From an uncultured Eubacteriales bacterium (GTDB taxonomy: Bacteria > Bacillota > Clostridia > Oscillospirales > Acutalibacteraceae): 45,245 nt of DNA. How positions within the stretch are numbered: the first letter of the stretch is position 1; each line of letters begins with the position of its first letter. Under the pieces are notes generated by a model. That model had not been told where the DNA came from. It saw nothing but the letters and a program-made list of their open reading frames with translations, and searched no databases. Location of the stretch: NCBI GenBank assembly GCA_949296825.1, contig CASFQZ010000074.1:1-45245 (forward strand). The letters run 5' to 3'. Of this stretch, positions 28,282-38,110 are shown in pieces. Position numbers and translations under genes: made by a program.

Positions 28282-29760
28282 ATGGACCGACAAAAGCAGC
28301 TCGCCTATTTGCAAAAAATCGATGAGGTTATCGCGCACGGCGTTTACAAGGACAATTGGGAGAGCCTTTCGGCGTATCCGGTGCCGCAGTGGTACCGGGA
28401 CGCGAAATTCGGCGTCTTTGTTCATTGGGGGATTTATTCTGTTCCCGCCTTTATCAGTGAATGGTACCCCCGGCTGATGTATTACCGGGGCAACCCGACC
28501 TATTGGCATCACCGGTACAAATACGGCAAGGATTTCAATTACCGCGACTTTATCCCACAGTTTACGGCGGAAAAATTTGACGCGGACCAATGGGTACGGA
28601 CGGTGCGGGAGAGCGGCGCGAAATTTCTGATGCCGGTGGGCGAGCACCACGACGGCTTTAAGCTCTATGACAGCGACCTGAGCGAATGGACCTCGGTGCG
28701 TATGGGTCCCCGCCGGGATATTTTGGGAGAATTGAAAAAAAGCTGCGAGGAAAACGGATTGATCTTTTCCACCTCCAGCCATCGGGCGGAGCATTTCTGG
28801 TTCCTGAACGGCGGCAGAACCGTCGGCTATCCCAATGAGACCCGGGACGAGCGGTACCGGGAATTTTACGGCGACTGTTTTAATATTCACAAAAGAAACA
28901 ATTTATGGACGATGCTCAAGCAGGAGCAGGGCATTGTGCCGACGGAGGAATGGCTGCGGGACTGGCTGGTCTCCTCCTGTGAGCTGATCGACCGTTACCA
29001 GCCCGCCTCGCTGTTTTTTGACTGGTGGGTATCTCACAAAGCCTTCCGCCCCTATATGAAAAAATTCCTTGCCTATTACTATAACCGATCCCTTGCCTGG
29101 GGCAGGGAGGTCTGCGTATATTACAAATCCGACGCGATCATGTACAACTGCGCGATCTTTGACCGGGAGCGCGGGCAGCTGGCGGGAATCAGCCCCTATA
29201 TCTGGCAGGGGGAGACCTCCACCGCGTACAACGCCTGGAGCTACTGCACCACCAACCGCTATAAGACGCCGGAAACCATCGCCCGCAACCTGCTGGACGT
29301 CATCTCCAAAAACGGCTGCTTTGTCCTGAACATCGGTCCTAAAGCGGACGGCACACTCTGTGAGGAGGAGCAGAAGCTCCTGCGCGCCTTAGGCGAATGG
29401 ACGAAACGCAACGAGGAGGCGATCTGGGGCGCCGGACCCTATAAAACCTTTGGGGAGGGCAAGGCGCAGAAAAGCGGATCCTTCACCGAGCATCTGCGTT
29501 ACAGCGCCAGGGATTTCCGCTTTACCTGCAAGCCCGGCGCGGTCTATGCTTTCGCGATGAAGCCAAAGGGAAAATCGAATTTTTCCATCCATACCCTCGG
29601 CGATACCATGGACACCTTCCACTGCGTCATCCGGCGGGTGTCGGTGCTCGGCATGGATTGCAAAGTTCGGTATTCCCAAAATAAAAACGCGCTGACCCTC
29701 CACTTTGACCGAAAAATCCAGAGCGATATGCCCCTCTGCTTTAAGATTGAGGTAGATTAA
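28282..29760 (+). CDS. GH29-type alpha-L-fucosidase
   Basis: 492 residues from the ATG at 28282 (GGGAGG upstream); the longer frame would run through the tRNA. The N-terminal barrel is typical: WYRDAKFGVFVHWGIYSVPA, SEWYPRLMY, FLMPVGEHHDGF, GPRRDILGEL. The expected nucleophile is the Asp in SLFFDWW (residue 247). NGCFVLNIGPKADGTL and a beta-rich C-terminal domain follow. It should release fucose from glycans. There is no signal peptide, so it probably works on imported oligosaccharides. It is a single gene, closed by a long palindrome. Confidence 0.92.
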   Translation: MDRQKQLAYLQKIDEVIAHGVYKDNWESLSAYPVPQWYRDAKFGVFVHWGIYSVPAFISEWYPRLMYYRGNPTYWHHRYKYGKDFNYRDFIPQFTAEKFDADQWVRTVRESGAKFLMPVGEHHDGFKLYDSDLSEWTSVRMGPRRDILGELKKSCEENGLIFSTSSHRAEHFWFLNGGRTVGYPNETRDERYREFYGDCFNIHKRNNLWTMLKQEQGIVPTEEWLRDWLVSSCELIDRYQPASLFFDWWVSHKAFRPYMKKFLAYYYNRSLAWGREVCVYYKSDAIMYNCAIFDRERGQLAGISPYIWQGETSTAYNAWSYCTTNRYKTPETIARNLLDVISKNGCFVLNIGPKADGTLCEEEQKLLRALGEWTKRNEEAIWGAGPYKTFGEGKAQKSGSFTEHLRYSARDFRFTCKPGAVYAFAMKPKGKSNFSIHTLGDTMDTFHCVIRRVSVLGMDCKVRYSQNKNALTLHFDRKIQSDMPLCFKIEVD

Positions 29761-29780
29761 CAGCGGTAACAGACAAAAGA

Positions 29781-29835
29781 AAAAGGGACGGTCCGACAAA
29801 AAGCAGCAATGGCTTTTTGCGGAACCGTCCCTTTT
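29781..29835. repeat. REP-like palindrome, copy 2
   Basis: AAAAGGGACGGTCCG (29781-29795) opposes CGGAACCGTCCCTTTT (29820-29835), with a nested CAAAAAGC/GGCTTTTTG hairpin. It separates the convergent fucosidase and TetR genes and likely terminates both. It resembles the element at 15820. Confidence 0.7.
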
Positions 29836-29870
29836 GCCGTATGCAGCGGGCGTCCCGCTCCGGCGCCTGT

Positions 29871-30389
29871 TTACTCCATCCCCGTCTTGGCGATCCGCGC
29901 CATCTCTTCCGGCGTTTCCCGGTAGCCGCGCAGGATCCAGGCGTTGACCAGTCCGTACAGCGCGTAAATGACGGCGTTGCGTACGTAATAATCCTGCACG
30001 TCGCCGTCGTCGTCCGCCTCCGGCACCTCGGCAATCTGCCGGTACGCCATCAAAATCACGTTCTGATGCCCGCCGGCATAGAGCATATCGTTGATCCCCC
30101 GGATGGACAGGCAAAAGGAAAAAAACAGCAGCACCGCGTCCGGGGATGCCTCCAGCGGCTCGCTGATCTGCCGCTCCTTGGCGTAGCGGTCCCAAAGGCA
30201 ATAGATTTTATAGGCGAGAACCTCATCCTTGCTCTTAAAATAACGAAAATAGGTCGATCGCCCCACATCCGCCCGGGCGGTCATTTCCTCAATGCTGATC
30301 TTTTCCATGGGCTTTTCCGCCATTAATTCCAAGAGCGCCGTGCCCATACATTCCTTCAAATACGCCGTGGTGGCGGTGGTTCTTCGCAT
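29871..30389 (-). CDS. TetR-family transcriptional regulator
   Basis: 172 residues from the ATG at 30389, with AAGGAGAAAG upstream; the longer frame would start inside the promoter region. The N-terminal helix-turn-helix is clear: ISIEEMTARADVGRSTYFRY followed by FKSKDEVLAYKI. The C-terminal ligand domain (RGINDMLYAGGHQNVILMAY) resembles the TetR_C_33/DhaS-like group of Firmicutes. It is divergent from the CmpB-like membrane protein, with a palindrome in the shared promoter region, so it likely controls that gene and itself. The ligand is unknown. Confidence 0.9.
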   Translation of the reverse strand: MRRTTATTAYLKECMGTALLELMAEKPMEKISIEEMTARADVGRSTYFRYFKSKDEVLAYKIYCLWDRYAKERQISEPLEASPDAVLLFFSFCLSIRGINDMLYAGGHQNVILMAYRQIAEVPEADDDGDVQDYYVRNAVIYALYGLVNAWILRGYRETPEEMARIAKTGME

Positions 30390-30463
30390 CGCTTTCTCCT
30401 TTTGCCGAGAAACTTTTTGCGGATTTCGTCCCAAAGATACAAAATCCGACATTTGTTCCACTT

Positions 30464-30482
30464 TTGTCAAAGCTATTGACAA
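30464..30482. promoter_or_regulatory. Palindromic operator between divergent promoters
   Basis: TTGTCAA-AGCTA-TTGACAA is a perfect 7-bp inverted repeat. Its right arm supplies the -35 box of the plus-strand promoter, and its left arm would supply a TTGACA on the minus strand. This is a natural site for the adjacent TetR protein. Confidence 0.65.
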
Positions 30483-30503
30483 TCGGCGGTGGTGTGGTAT
30501 TCT
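30476..30503 (+). promoter_or_regulatory. Promoter of the CmpB-like gene
   Basis: Consensus TTGACA (30476-30481), 16 bases, TATTCT (30498-30503). Confidence 0.65.
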
Positions 30504-30594
30504 TGTATAAATGATACTTCCGTTTCTTTTATACTACCATTTGTGACCGTGTCTGTCAAGGGTTTATTGGAAACGGAAAAAAGGAGTGTTTGCG

Positions 30595-31263
30595 ATGGCT
30601 GCCTTCCTTGCGCTGTATCCGCGCTGTCTGTGGCTGTTTTTGCTGGGCGGCGTATTGGGTGTGGGGATTGAAAATCTGTGGTGGAGGCTTCGCTACGGCT
30701 TCTGGCAGACCCATGTGGTCTCGATCTGGTTTCCGCTCTGCTCCATATACGGCTTCGGCGCCGTCGGCTGCTATCTGGGGGCGCAGCTGCTCGCCGGACA
30801 GAGCGCGCCGGTGCGGTTTCTGGTCTTTGCGCTGGTGGGCGCGGCGGTGGAATTTGTCGGGGGCTTCCTTTTGGAGTACGGCTTGTCCATGCGCGCCTGG
30901 GACTACAGCGGCACCCGCTTTAACCTTCGGGGCTATATCAATCTGACCATGACCCTGTGCTGGGGGGTGCTGGGGCTTTGCTTTGAGCGGCTGGTCCCCG
31001 GGCTGAACGCCCTGTTTGGCAGGATGGACGGTCCCTTCTGGAACGGCTTGTGCCTTGTCCTGACGGTGCTTTTGCTCTGCGACACCCTCGGCACCGCCCT
31101 GTGCCTGCTGCGCTGGAGCCGCCGTCACCGGGGCGTCCCGGCAAAAAACCGGCTGACGCGGCATATTGACCGAAGCTATCCCGACGAATGGATGCGCCAT
31201 CGTTTCAACAATTGGCATTTCCTGGACGAGCCGGACACCGCCCGGACCCGCCCCGTCGCCTGA
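30595..31263 (+). CDS. CmpB-like putative ABC-transporter-type membrane protein
   Basis: 222 residues from the ATG at 30595 (AAGGAG nine bases upstream). The first ~165 residues contain about five membrane helices with the family pattern FLLGGVLGVGIENLWWR, WFPLCSIYGFG, GGFLLEYGLSMRAWDYSGTR and FNLRGYINLTMTLCWG, which is the ABC_trans_CmpB (DUF1113) type. The tail is basic and polar (RRHRGVPAKNRLTRHID, then DEWMRHRFNNW). Despite the family name no ATPase partner is nearby and the true function is unknown. Probably under control of the divergent TetR gene. Confidence 0.8.
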   Translation: MAAFLALYPRCLWLFLLGGVLGVGIENLWWRLRYGFWQTHVVSIWFPLCSIYGFGAVGCYLGAQLLAGQSAPVRFLVFALVGAAVEFVGGFLLEYGLSMRAWDYSGTRFNLRGYINLTMTLCWGVLGLCFERLVPGLNALFGRMDGPFWNGLCLVLTVLLLCDTLGTALCLLRWSRRHRGVPAKNRLTRHIDRSYPDEWMRHRFNNWHFLDEPDTARTRPVA

Positions 31264-31267
31264 GCTC

Positions 31268-31296
31268 TTGCATTTTTCCGCCTGCGGGATTATAAT
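31268..31296 (+). promoter_or_regulatory. Sigma-A promoter of the aldo/keto reductase
   Basis: TTGCAT (31268-31273), 17 bases, TATAAT (31291-31296). Confidence 0.8.
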
Positions 31297-31327
31297 ATAT
31301 TTATCCCAACAACAGGAGGAAAATGCC

Positions 31328-32470
31328 TTGATTTACAGAACCTTTCAGGATATGCAGCTATCCATGCTGGGCTTTGGCGCGATGCGCCTGCCGGTGCTGG
31401 ACGGCGACGACGCAAAAATCGATGAAGCCGGCGCCATTGCCATGGTGGACGAGGTGATCAAGGGCGGCGTGAATTATTTCGACACCGCCTGGGGATACCA
31501 CGCGGGCAACTCCGAAACGGTGATGGGTAAGGCGCTCAGCGCCTATCCCCGCTCCTCTTTTTATCTTGCCAGCAAATTCCCCAGCTATGATTTGTCCAAT
31601 TTCGGCAAGCACGAGGAAATTTTCGCCGAGCAGCTCAAAAAATGCCGGGTCGATCACTTCGATTTTTACCTCTGCCACAACGTCTGCGAGCTGAATATTG
31701 ACGCTTATCTGAACGAGGAAGCCTATCATACCCTGTCCTTTTTGAAACAGCAGAAAAAGAACGGCAAAATCCGCCATCTGGGCTTTTCCGCCCATGGTAC
31801 GATAGAAACAATCCGGCGGTTCCTTGCCGCCTACGGGGACGATATGGAGTTCTGCCAGCTGCAAATCAACTGGCTGGACTGGGATTTTCAAAACGCCAAA
31901 GACAAGGTCGCACTGTTGCAAAAGCACGGCATTCCGGTCTGGGTCATGGAGCCGCTGCGCGGCGGCAAGCTGGCGCAGCTGGCGCCTTCCTACGCCGCGC
32001 AATTACAGGCGCTGCGTCCCGACGAGACGATCCCCGCCTGGTCCTTCCGCTTTTTGCAGGACATCCCCGGCGTCACCGTCGTGCTGTCCGGCATGAGCGA
32101 TCTGGCGCAGCTGCGGGGAAATCTTGCCACCTTTGCCGAGGAGAAGCCCCTCAGCGAGGAAGAAAAGCGGACGCTGTTTGCCATCGCCAGGGACATGACC
32201 GAAAAGTCCTCCGTCCCCTGCACCGCCTGTCGCTACTGTACGACCCACTGCCCCCAGGGGTTGAATATCCCCTATCTGTTGGAGCTGTATAACGAGCATA
32301 CCTTCACAAAAACCGGCGCATTCATCGCCCCCATGGCGCTCTCCGCCCTGCCCGACGATAAAAAGCCCAGCGCCTGCGTCGGCTGCCGCAGCTGTGAGAA
32401 GGTCTGCCCCCAGCAGATCAAAATCTCCGAGGTCCTCGCCGACTTCGCCCAAAAACTGTCATCGAAGTAA
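31328..32470 (+). CDS. Aldo/keto reductase with C-terminal 4Fe-4S ferredoxin domain
   Basis: 380 residues. The start is TTG at 31328, eight bases after AGGAGG; the nearby ATG at 31324 is out of frame. The barrel has the AKR pattern FGAMRLPVLD, VNYFDTAWGYHAGNSE (Asp and Tyr of the active site), YLASKFPSY and HLGFSAHGT. The C-terminal part carries two CxxCxxC-type cluster motifs, PCTACRYCTTHCPQGLNIP and ACVGCRSCEKVCPQQI, for two 4Fe-4S clusters. Such proteins are common in anaerobes and likely pass electrons between NAD(P)H and an unknown acceptor. It is a single gene with its own promoter and terminator. Confidence 0.93.
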   Translation: MIYRTFQDMQLSMLGFGAMRLPVLDGDDAKIDEAGAIAMVDEVIKGGVNYFDTAWGYHAGNSETVMGKALSAYPRSSFYLASKFPSYDLSNFGKHEEIFAEQLKKCRVDHFDFYLCHNVCELNIDAYLNEEAYHTLSFLKQQKKNGKIRHLGFSAHGTIETIRRFLAAYGDDMEFCQLQINWLDWDFQNAKDKVALLQKHGIPVWVMEPLRGGKLAQLAPSYAAQLQALRPDETIPAWSFRFLQDIPGVTVVLSGMSDLAQLRGNLATFAEEKPLSEEEKRTLFAIARDMTEKSSVPCTACRYCTTHCPQGLNIPYLLELYNEHTFTKTGAFIAPMALSALPDDKKPSACVGCRSCEKVCPQQIKISEVLADFAQKLSSK

Positions 32471-32490
32471 ATTAAATTTCCCTTTTATAA

Positions 32491-32530
32491 AAGATCCGAT
32501 TCTCCTTCGCGGGCGTCGGTTCTTTTTTTT
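32491..32530 (+). terminator. Terminator of the aldo/keto reductase
   Basis: AGATCCGA and TCGGTTCT pair with one mismatch, followed by a T-run of eight. Confidence 0.7.
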
Positions 32531-32602
32531 GTTCTTGAGGAAAATTCGGTAATTTCTGCCGCTTTACCGAGGCTGCGTGTCCGGATGTTTTTTCCGCCGG
32601 CG

Positions 32603-32631
32603 GCATATCGGAATGGTCTGCCGCATATGGT
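32603..32631 (+). promoter_or_regulatory. Possible sigma-E-type sporulation promoter
   Basis: GCATATC (32603-32609), 14 bases, CATATGGT (32624-32631), compared with the Bacillus sigma-E pattern KMATATT-N14-CATACAMT. The match is partial, but the downstream genes are spore-coat genes controlled by this factor in Bacillus. Confidence 0.4.
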
Positions 32632-32676
32632 ACGGTAGAAGCGATTTTACCGCTCGGGAAAGGAATGGTATATTCG

Positions 32677-34191
32677 ATGGATAAGCTGAAAACCGATGTC
32701 TTGTCGCTGTGCTGCCGTCATCCGGTGCGCGAGCTGAGCGACGGTCAGACGCTGGAGACCTTTTTGACGCTGCCGGAATACAGCGGCGATGTTTCACGGG
32801 TGCTGACCTGCTCCGTTACGCCGGTGGTCAGCGCCGTGACCGTGTCTGCCGACGGCGTGGCGCTGGAGGGCAGCTGTCAGATTCGCGTGCTGTATCTGGC
32901 GCAGGACGGCGCCATTTACGCGCCGGAGAGCAGCGAGCCTTTTTCCGCCCGCCTCCCTTCGTCGGACTGCGACGGCTGCCGGGCGGTGGATTTTGTCTGG
33001 GCGGAGGACTGCATGGCGCGGGCGGTATCGCCCCGAAAACTGGAGATCCGCGCGTCGCTGCATCTGGTCGTCAAGTGTTACCGCACGGCGGAGCTGTCCC
33101 TGTTGGGCGGCGCCGAGGGCGCGGGCATTCAGCTGAAAAAGCAGACCGTGCCCCTATTGTTGACGGACGACCGGATCTCCGGTAAGGTGACAATCACCGA
33201 AAGTCTCACCTTGCCCGCCGAATGTGCCGACGCCCGGCGGATTTTGTCCTGTCGCGCCGACGGGGTGCTGACGCAGACCAAAACGGCAGGCAGCCGAATG
33301 CTGCTGACGGGGGAGGCATCGCTGACGCTTCTGTATCTGCCGGAGGAGGGCGACCTGCCCCAAACCGCCCATTGGAAACTGCCTTTCAGCGAAACGGTTG
33401 ATTTGCAGGACCTGCCGGAGGACGCGGAAAAACAGGCGCGGCTGCGGCTCGAGGTGGTCAGCGCGTCCCTGTCCGGCTCCGGCGGACGGTCGGTCAGCTG
33501 CGCCCTGCGCTTTCGGGCGGACATCTCCTGTGAAAAGACCGAAGAGGTAAAGCTGGTGACCGACGCCTTTTCCACCCGCTGCGAGATGCAAAGCGAGACG
33601 GCGCCGCTGTTTTCCCTTCTGCGGGAGCGGCAGATTGCCGAAACGGTCCCAGCGGCAGGGGAGTGGACGCTGTCGGAGCTGTCCGCCGAAGGCGTGATCG
33701 ACCATACCTGCCATGTAGAGGGGGTCAGAACGCGGCTGGCGGACGGCAAATGCACCGTCGAGGGACAGGTGGTTTTTGACGCGCTGCTGCGCGGCGGAGA
33801 CGGCTCCTGCTATGGCGTAAGGCGGACGGCGGAGTTTTCCCGTACGCTGGAGGAGGGCGAAGGGGAGCTTCGCTTTGCGCCCGAATGGACCGTCGCCGCT
33901 TCGTCGATGAGTCTTGCCGGAGGCAGGCTGAGCGGCAAAGCCGAGCTGTTTTTGAGCGGCACCGTCCGCAGCCTTGCGCCGCTCACCGCCGTCTCATCCC
34001 TTGCCTGCGACGAAAAAACCGTCAAAGCCCCGCCCCGTGCCGGACTTTGCGTCTATTTTGCCAAAAAAGGCGAAAGTGTCTGGCAGATTGCCAGAGAGCA
34101 CAATGCGCCGCCCGATGTTCTGGCGGCGGATAACCAGCTGGAGGAAGACGTGCTGGCGGCGGATCAGACCCTGCTGATCGCCCGGGTGTAA
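32677..34191 (+). CDS. DUF3794 and LysM domain spore protein
   Basis: 504 residues from the ATG at 32677; an ATG at 32665 overlaps the ribosome site AAAGGA. The body is made of repeated DUF3794-type beta modules (for example VEGQVVFDALLRGGDGSCYG and SRMLLTGEASLTLLYL, with GKVTITESLTLPAECAD). The C-terminal ~45 residues are a LysM domain (CVYFAKKGESVWQIAREHNA, then LAADNQLEED) for binding peptidoglycan. Proteins of this design accompany spoIVA in many Clostridia and are thought to help build the spore envelope. It lies 12 bases before spoIVA, clearly one operon. Confidence 0.88.
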   Translation: MDKLKTDVLSLCCRHPVRELSDGQTLETFLTLPEYSGDVSRVLTCSVTPVVSAVTVSADGVALEGSCQIRVLYLAQDGAIYAPESSEPFSARLPSSDCDGCRAVDFVWAEDCMARAVSPRKLEIRASLHLVVKCYRTAELSLLGGAEGAGIQLKKQTVPLLLTDDRISGKVTITESLTLPAECADARRILSCRADGVLTQTKTAGSRMLLTGEASLTLLYLPEEGDLPQTAHWKLPFSETVDLQDLPEDAEKQARLRLEVVSASLSGSGGRSVSCALRFRADISCEKTEEVKLVTDAFSTRCEMQSETAPLFSLLRERQIAETVPAAGEWTLSELSAEGVIDHTCHVEGVRTRLADGKCTVEGQVVFDALLRGGDGSCYGVRRTAEFSRTLEEGEGELRFAPEWTVAASSMSLAGGRLSGKAELFLSGTVRSLAPLTAVSSLACDEKTVKAPPRAGLCVYFAKKGESVWQIAREHNAPPDVLAADNQLEEDVLAADQTLLIARV

Positions 34192-34203
34192 CAGGAGGAT
34201 AGT

Positions 34204-35682
34204 ATGAACGATCGAACGATTTATGAGGACATTCGTCTTCGCACCGGCGGAGATATTTACATTGGCGTGGTCGGACCGGTTCGCACCGGCAAGTCCACCC
34301 TGATCAAGCGGTTTATGGATACGCTGGTCCTGCCCCATATGGCGGATGAGCATAAAAAGGAACGAGCGTCCGATGAGCTGCCCCAGTCGGCGGCGGGTCG
34401 CACCATTATGACCACCGAGCCGAAGTTCATTCCCGAACAGGCAGCCGAGGTCCGTCTGGATGGCGGCGGCGTATTTCGGGTGCGGCTGATTGACTGCGTG
34501 GGATATATTGTTCCTTCGTCGCTGGGCTATATTGAGGGGGAGCAGCCCCGCATGGTGAAAACCCCCTGGTTTGAGGAGGAAATTCCCTTCAATATGGCGG
34601 CGGAGCTGGGCACTGAAAAGGTGATCACCGAGCATTCCACCATCGGGCTGGTGGTGACCACCGACGGCAGCATCAGTGATATCCCCCGAGAGGAATACGA
34701 GGAGGCGGAGGAGCGGGTAATTTCCGAGCTGAAGGCCCTTGGCAAGCCCTTTACGGTGCTTTTGAACTGTATGTTTCCCACCGCTGCGCCGGCAAAGGAG
34801 CTCGCCGCCCGCCTGTCGGAAAAATACGGCGTGCCGGTGCTGGCGGTCAATTGTCTGGAACTGACCGAGGAGCAGATCCGGCAGATTCTGACGCGGGTGC
34901 TGTATGAGTTCCCCGTGCGGGAGATCGAGGTGGACTTCCCCGCCTGGCTGCTGTCGCTGCCGACGGAACACGCCCTGCGTGCGTCGGTTTTTTCGGCGGT
35001 GCGGGAAAAGGCGCAGGAGCTTGCCAACATGCGCTCCGTTTCACCCTTCGCCGAAAGTCTCTGCGCGCTGGATTCGGTGCTCTCCGCTTCGGTCGAGACA
35101 ATGGAGCTGGGCAGCGGCGAAGCGAAAATTGCTGTTCGGGTGCCGGAAGCCTTGTTTTATTCTGTCTTATCGGAATATACCGGTCTGACCGTGCAAAACG
35201 ATCGGGATCTGATAGATTCGCTGCGGGAGATGGCGCAGATTCGCAAAAAATACCTGCATTTGCAGGGCGCGCTGCAGCAGGTGGAAGCGACGGGCTACGG
35301 CATTGTCATGCCAGAGCCGGAGGAGCTGACGCTGGAGGAGCCGGAGCTGATGCGCCAGGGCGGACGCTACGGTGTGCGCCTGAAGGCGTCCGCGCCCTCC
35401 ATTCATATGCTGCGCGCCGACATCACCACCGAGGTCGCGCCGGTGGTCGGCTCCGAAAGCCAGTCGGAGGAGCTGGTCAAGTACCTGCTCAAGGAGTTTG
35501 AGGAAAGCCCCTCCAAAATCTGGCAGTCCAATATCTTTGGCAAATCCCTCAACGATCTGGTGGGCGAGGGGCTGCGCGGAAAGCTTATGCATATGCCGGA
35601 GGACGCCAGGTATAAGCTGCGCGAAACGCTGGAAAAAATCATCAACGAGGGGTGCAGCGGGCTGATTTGCATCATTCTTTGA
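34204..35682 (+). CDS. spoIVA: Stage IV sporulation protein A
   Basis: 492 residues, the normal length. It opens NDRTIYEDIRLRTGGDIYIG, followed by the P-loop VVGPVRTGKSTLIKRFMDT, and contains VRLIDCVGYIVPSSLGYIEG, the switch-like region of this TRAFAC-type ATPase. The C-terminal end, KIINEGCSGLICIIL, matches the conserved membrane-anchoring tail. SpoIVA hydrolyses ATP to polymerise into the base layer of the spore coat on the forespore surface. The strong AGGAGG site lies 7 bases upstream of the ATG. Its presence is good evidence that the organism makes endospores. Confidence 0.97.
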   Translation: MNDRTIYEDIRLRTGGDIYIGVVGPVRTGKSTLIKRFMDTLVLPHMADEHKKERASDELPQSAAGRTIMTTEPKFIPEQAAEVRLDGGGVFRVRLIDCVGYIVPSSLGYIEGEQPRMVKTPWFEEEIPFNMAAELGTEKVITEHSTIGLVVTTDGSISDIPREEYEEAEERVISELKALGKPFTVLLNCMFPTAAPAKELAARLSEKYGVPVLAVNCLELTEEQIRQILTRVLYEFPVREIEVDFPAWLLSLPTEHALRASVFSAVREKAQELANMRSVSPFAESLCALDSVLSASVETMELGSGEAKIAVRVPEALFYSVLSEYTGLTVQNDRDLIDSLREMAQIRKKYLHLQGALQQVEATGYGIVMPEPEELTLEEPELMRQGGRYGVRLKASAPSIHMLRADITTEVAPVVGSESQSEELVKYLLKEFEESPSKIWQSNIFGKSLNDLVGEGLRGKLMHMPEDARYKLRETLEKIINEGCSGLICIIL

Positions 35683-35753
35683 GCGCAGGTTTCTTCTGAA
35701 TATGTCCAAAACATGAACTTTCAAAAAAATCGGAACTTTTTTTGAAAAACCCC

Positions 35754-35781
35754 TTGATTTTTTTGGAAAAAGGGGTAAAAT
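35754..35781 (+). promoter_or_regulatory. Sigma-A promoter of groESL
   Basis: TTGATT (35754-35759), 16 bases, TAAAAT (35776-35781). The operator follows directly. Confidence 0.75.
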
Positions 35782-35785
35782 AAGG

Positions 35786-35812
35786 TTAGCACTCAAGGAA
35801 ATAGAGTGCTAA
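35786..35812 (+). promoter_or_regulatory. CIRCE operator (HrcA binding site)
   Basis: TTAGCACTC-AAGGAAATA-GAGTGCTAA is a perfect match to the consensus TTAGCACTC-N9-GAGTGCTAA, positioned just after the -10 box. HrcA should repress groESL here until heat or unfolded protein titrates GroEL. Confidence 0.98.
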
Positions 35813-35860
35813 CCTACTTTTTTCAGGTCATATTTTCAATCGGTATAGGAGGAAATTACG

Positions 35861-36145
35861 ATGACACTCAAACCTTTAGGGGACCGGGTTGTCCTCAAAT
35901 TCTTAGAAGCGGAGGAGAAGACCAAGGGCGGCATCATCCTGGCGTCCGCCGCGAAGGAAAAGCCCCAGGTCGCGGAAGTGATCGCGGTCGGTCCCGGCGA
36001 AGTGATCGACGGCGAGCGCGTGCCCATGGAAGTGAAGGTCGGCGATCATGTGATCCTCGGCAAATACGCGGGCACCGAAGTCAAGCTCGACGAGGAAGAA
36101 TACGTCGTCGCCAAACAGAGCGATATTCTTGCAGTTGTGGAATAA
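35861..36145 (+). CDS. groES: Co-chaperonin GroES
   Basis: 94 residues, the family length. It begins [20 protein letters not shown], with the mobile loop [17 protein letters not shown] and the conserved [17 protein letters not shown] end. It forms the heptameric lid of the GroEL chamber in the cytoplasm. AGGAGGAAA lies upstream, and the gene is followed 21 bases later by groEL under the same CIRCE control. Confidence 0.98.
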   Translation: MTLKPLGDRVVLKFLEAEEKTKGGIILASAAKEKPQVAEVIAVGPGEVIDGERVPMEVKVGDHVILGKYAGTEVKLDEEEYVVAKQSDILAVVE

Positions 36146-36163
36146 TCGGAAAGGAACGAATGA

Positions 36164-37807
<1,644 letters not shown>

Positions 37808-37825
37808 TCCGCCGATAAAAAAATT

Positions 37826-37857
37826 GCCCCGTTCCGGTTTCCCGGAGCGGGGTTTTT
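37826..37857 (+). terminator. Terminator of groESL
   Basis: GCCCCGTTCCGG-TTTC-CCGGAGCGGGG followed by TTTTT. The following gap to 38050 holds only a GGCGGCAG-CCGCA-CTGCCGCC hairpin (37968-37988). Confidence 0.93.
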
Positions 37858-38050
37858 CGTTCTTAGCAATGGGAGAATGCCGTAGCGAAGCACACAGGGA
37901 TTTAAGAAACAACTGCTTATTATTTTGTGGCGGTACGAACTCCGAGGATGGCGAGGGGTGTTTTTGCGGCGGCAGCCGCACTGCCGCCGGGCGGACTTTT
38001 GGCGGAAGAAAAGAGGAATTTCTTGTAGTATTGCAAAATAAAAAATAAAA

Positions 38051-38104
38051 ATGCCGTCGGTTCTGATATACTGGAAAAAAGACGGCATGGCCGTCATTGG
38101 AGGG
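38051..38104 (+). promoter_or_regulatory. Leader of the glycosyltransferase gene with nested repeats
   Basis: TGATATACT (38064-38072) is an extended -10 box. It is flanked by ATGCCGTC (38051-38058) and GACGGCAT (38081-38088). The right arm can also pair with the following GCCGTC (38090-38095) to make a hairpin near the RNA 5' end, just before GGAGGG. Confidence 0.45.
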
Positions 38105-38110
38105 ATTTAT

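Noticed and set aside
30595..31263. The CmpB-like protein as exporter of the micro-peptides
   Set aside because: It is 5 kb away, divergent from a TetR gene, without an ATPase; nothing links it to the peptides.
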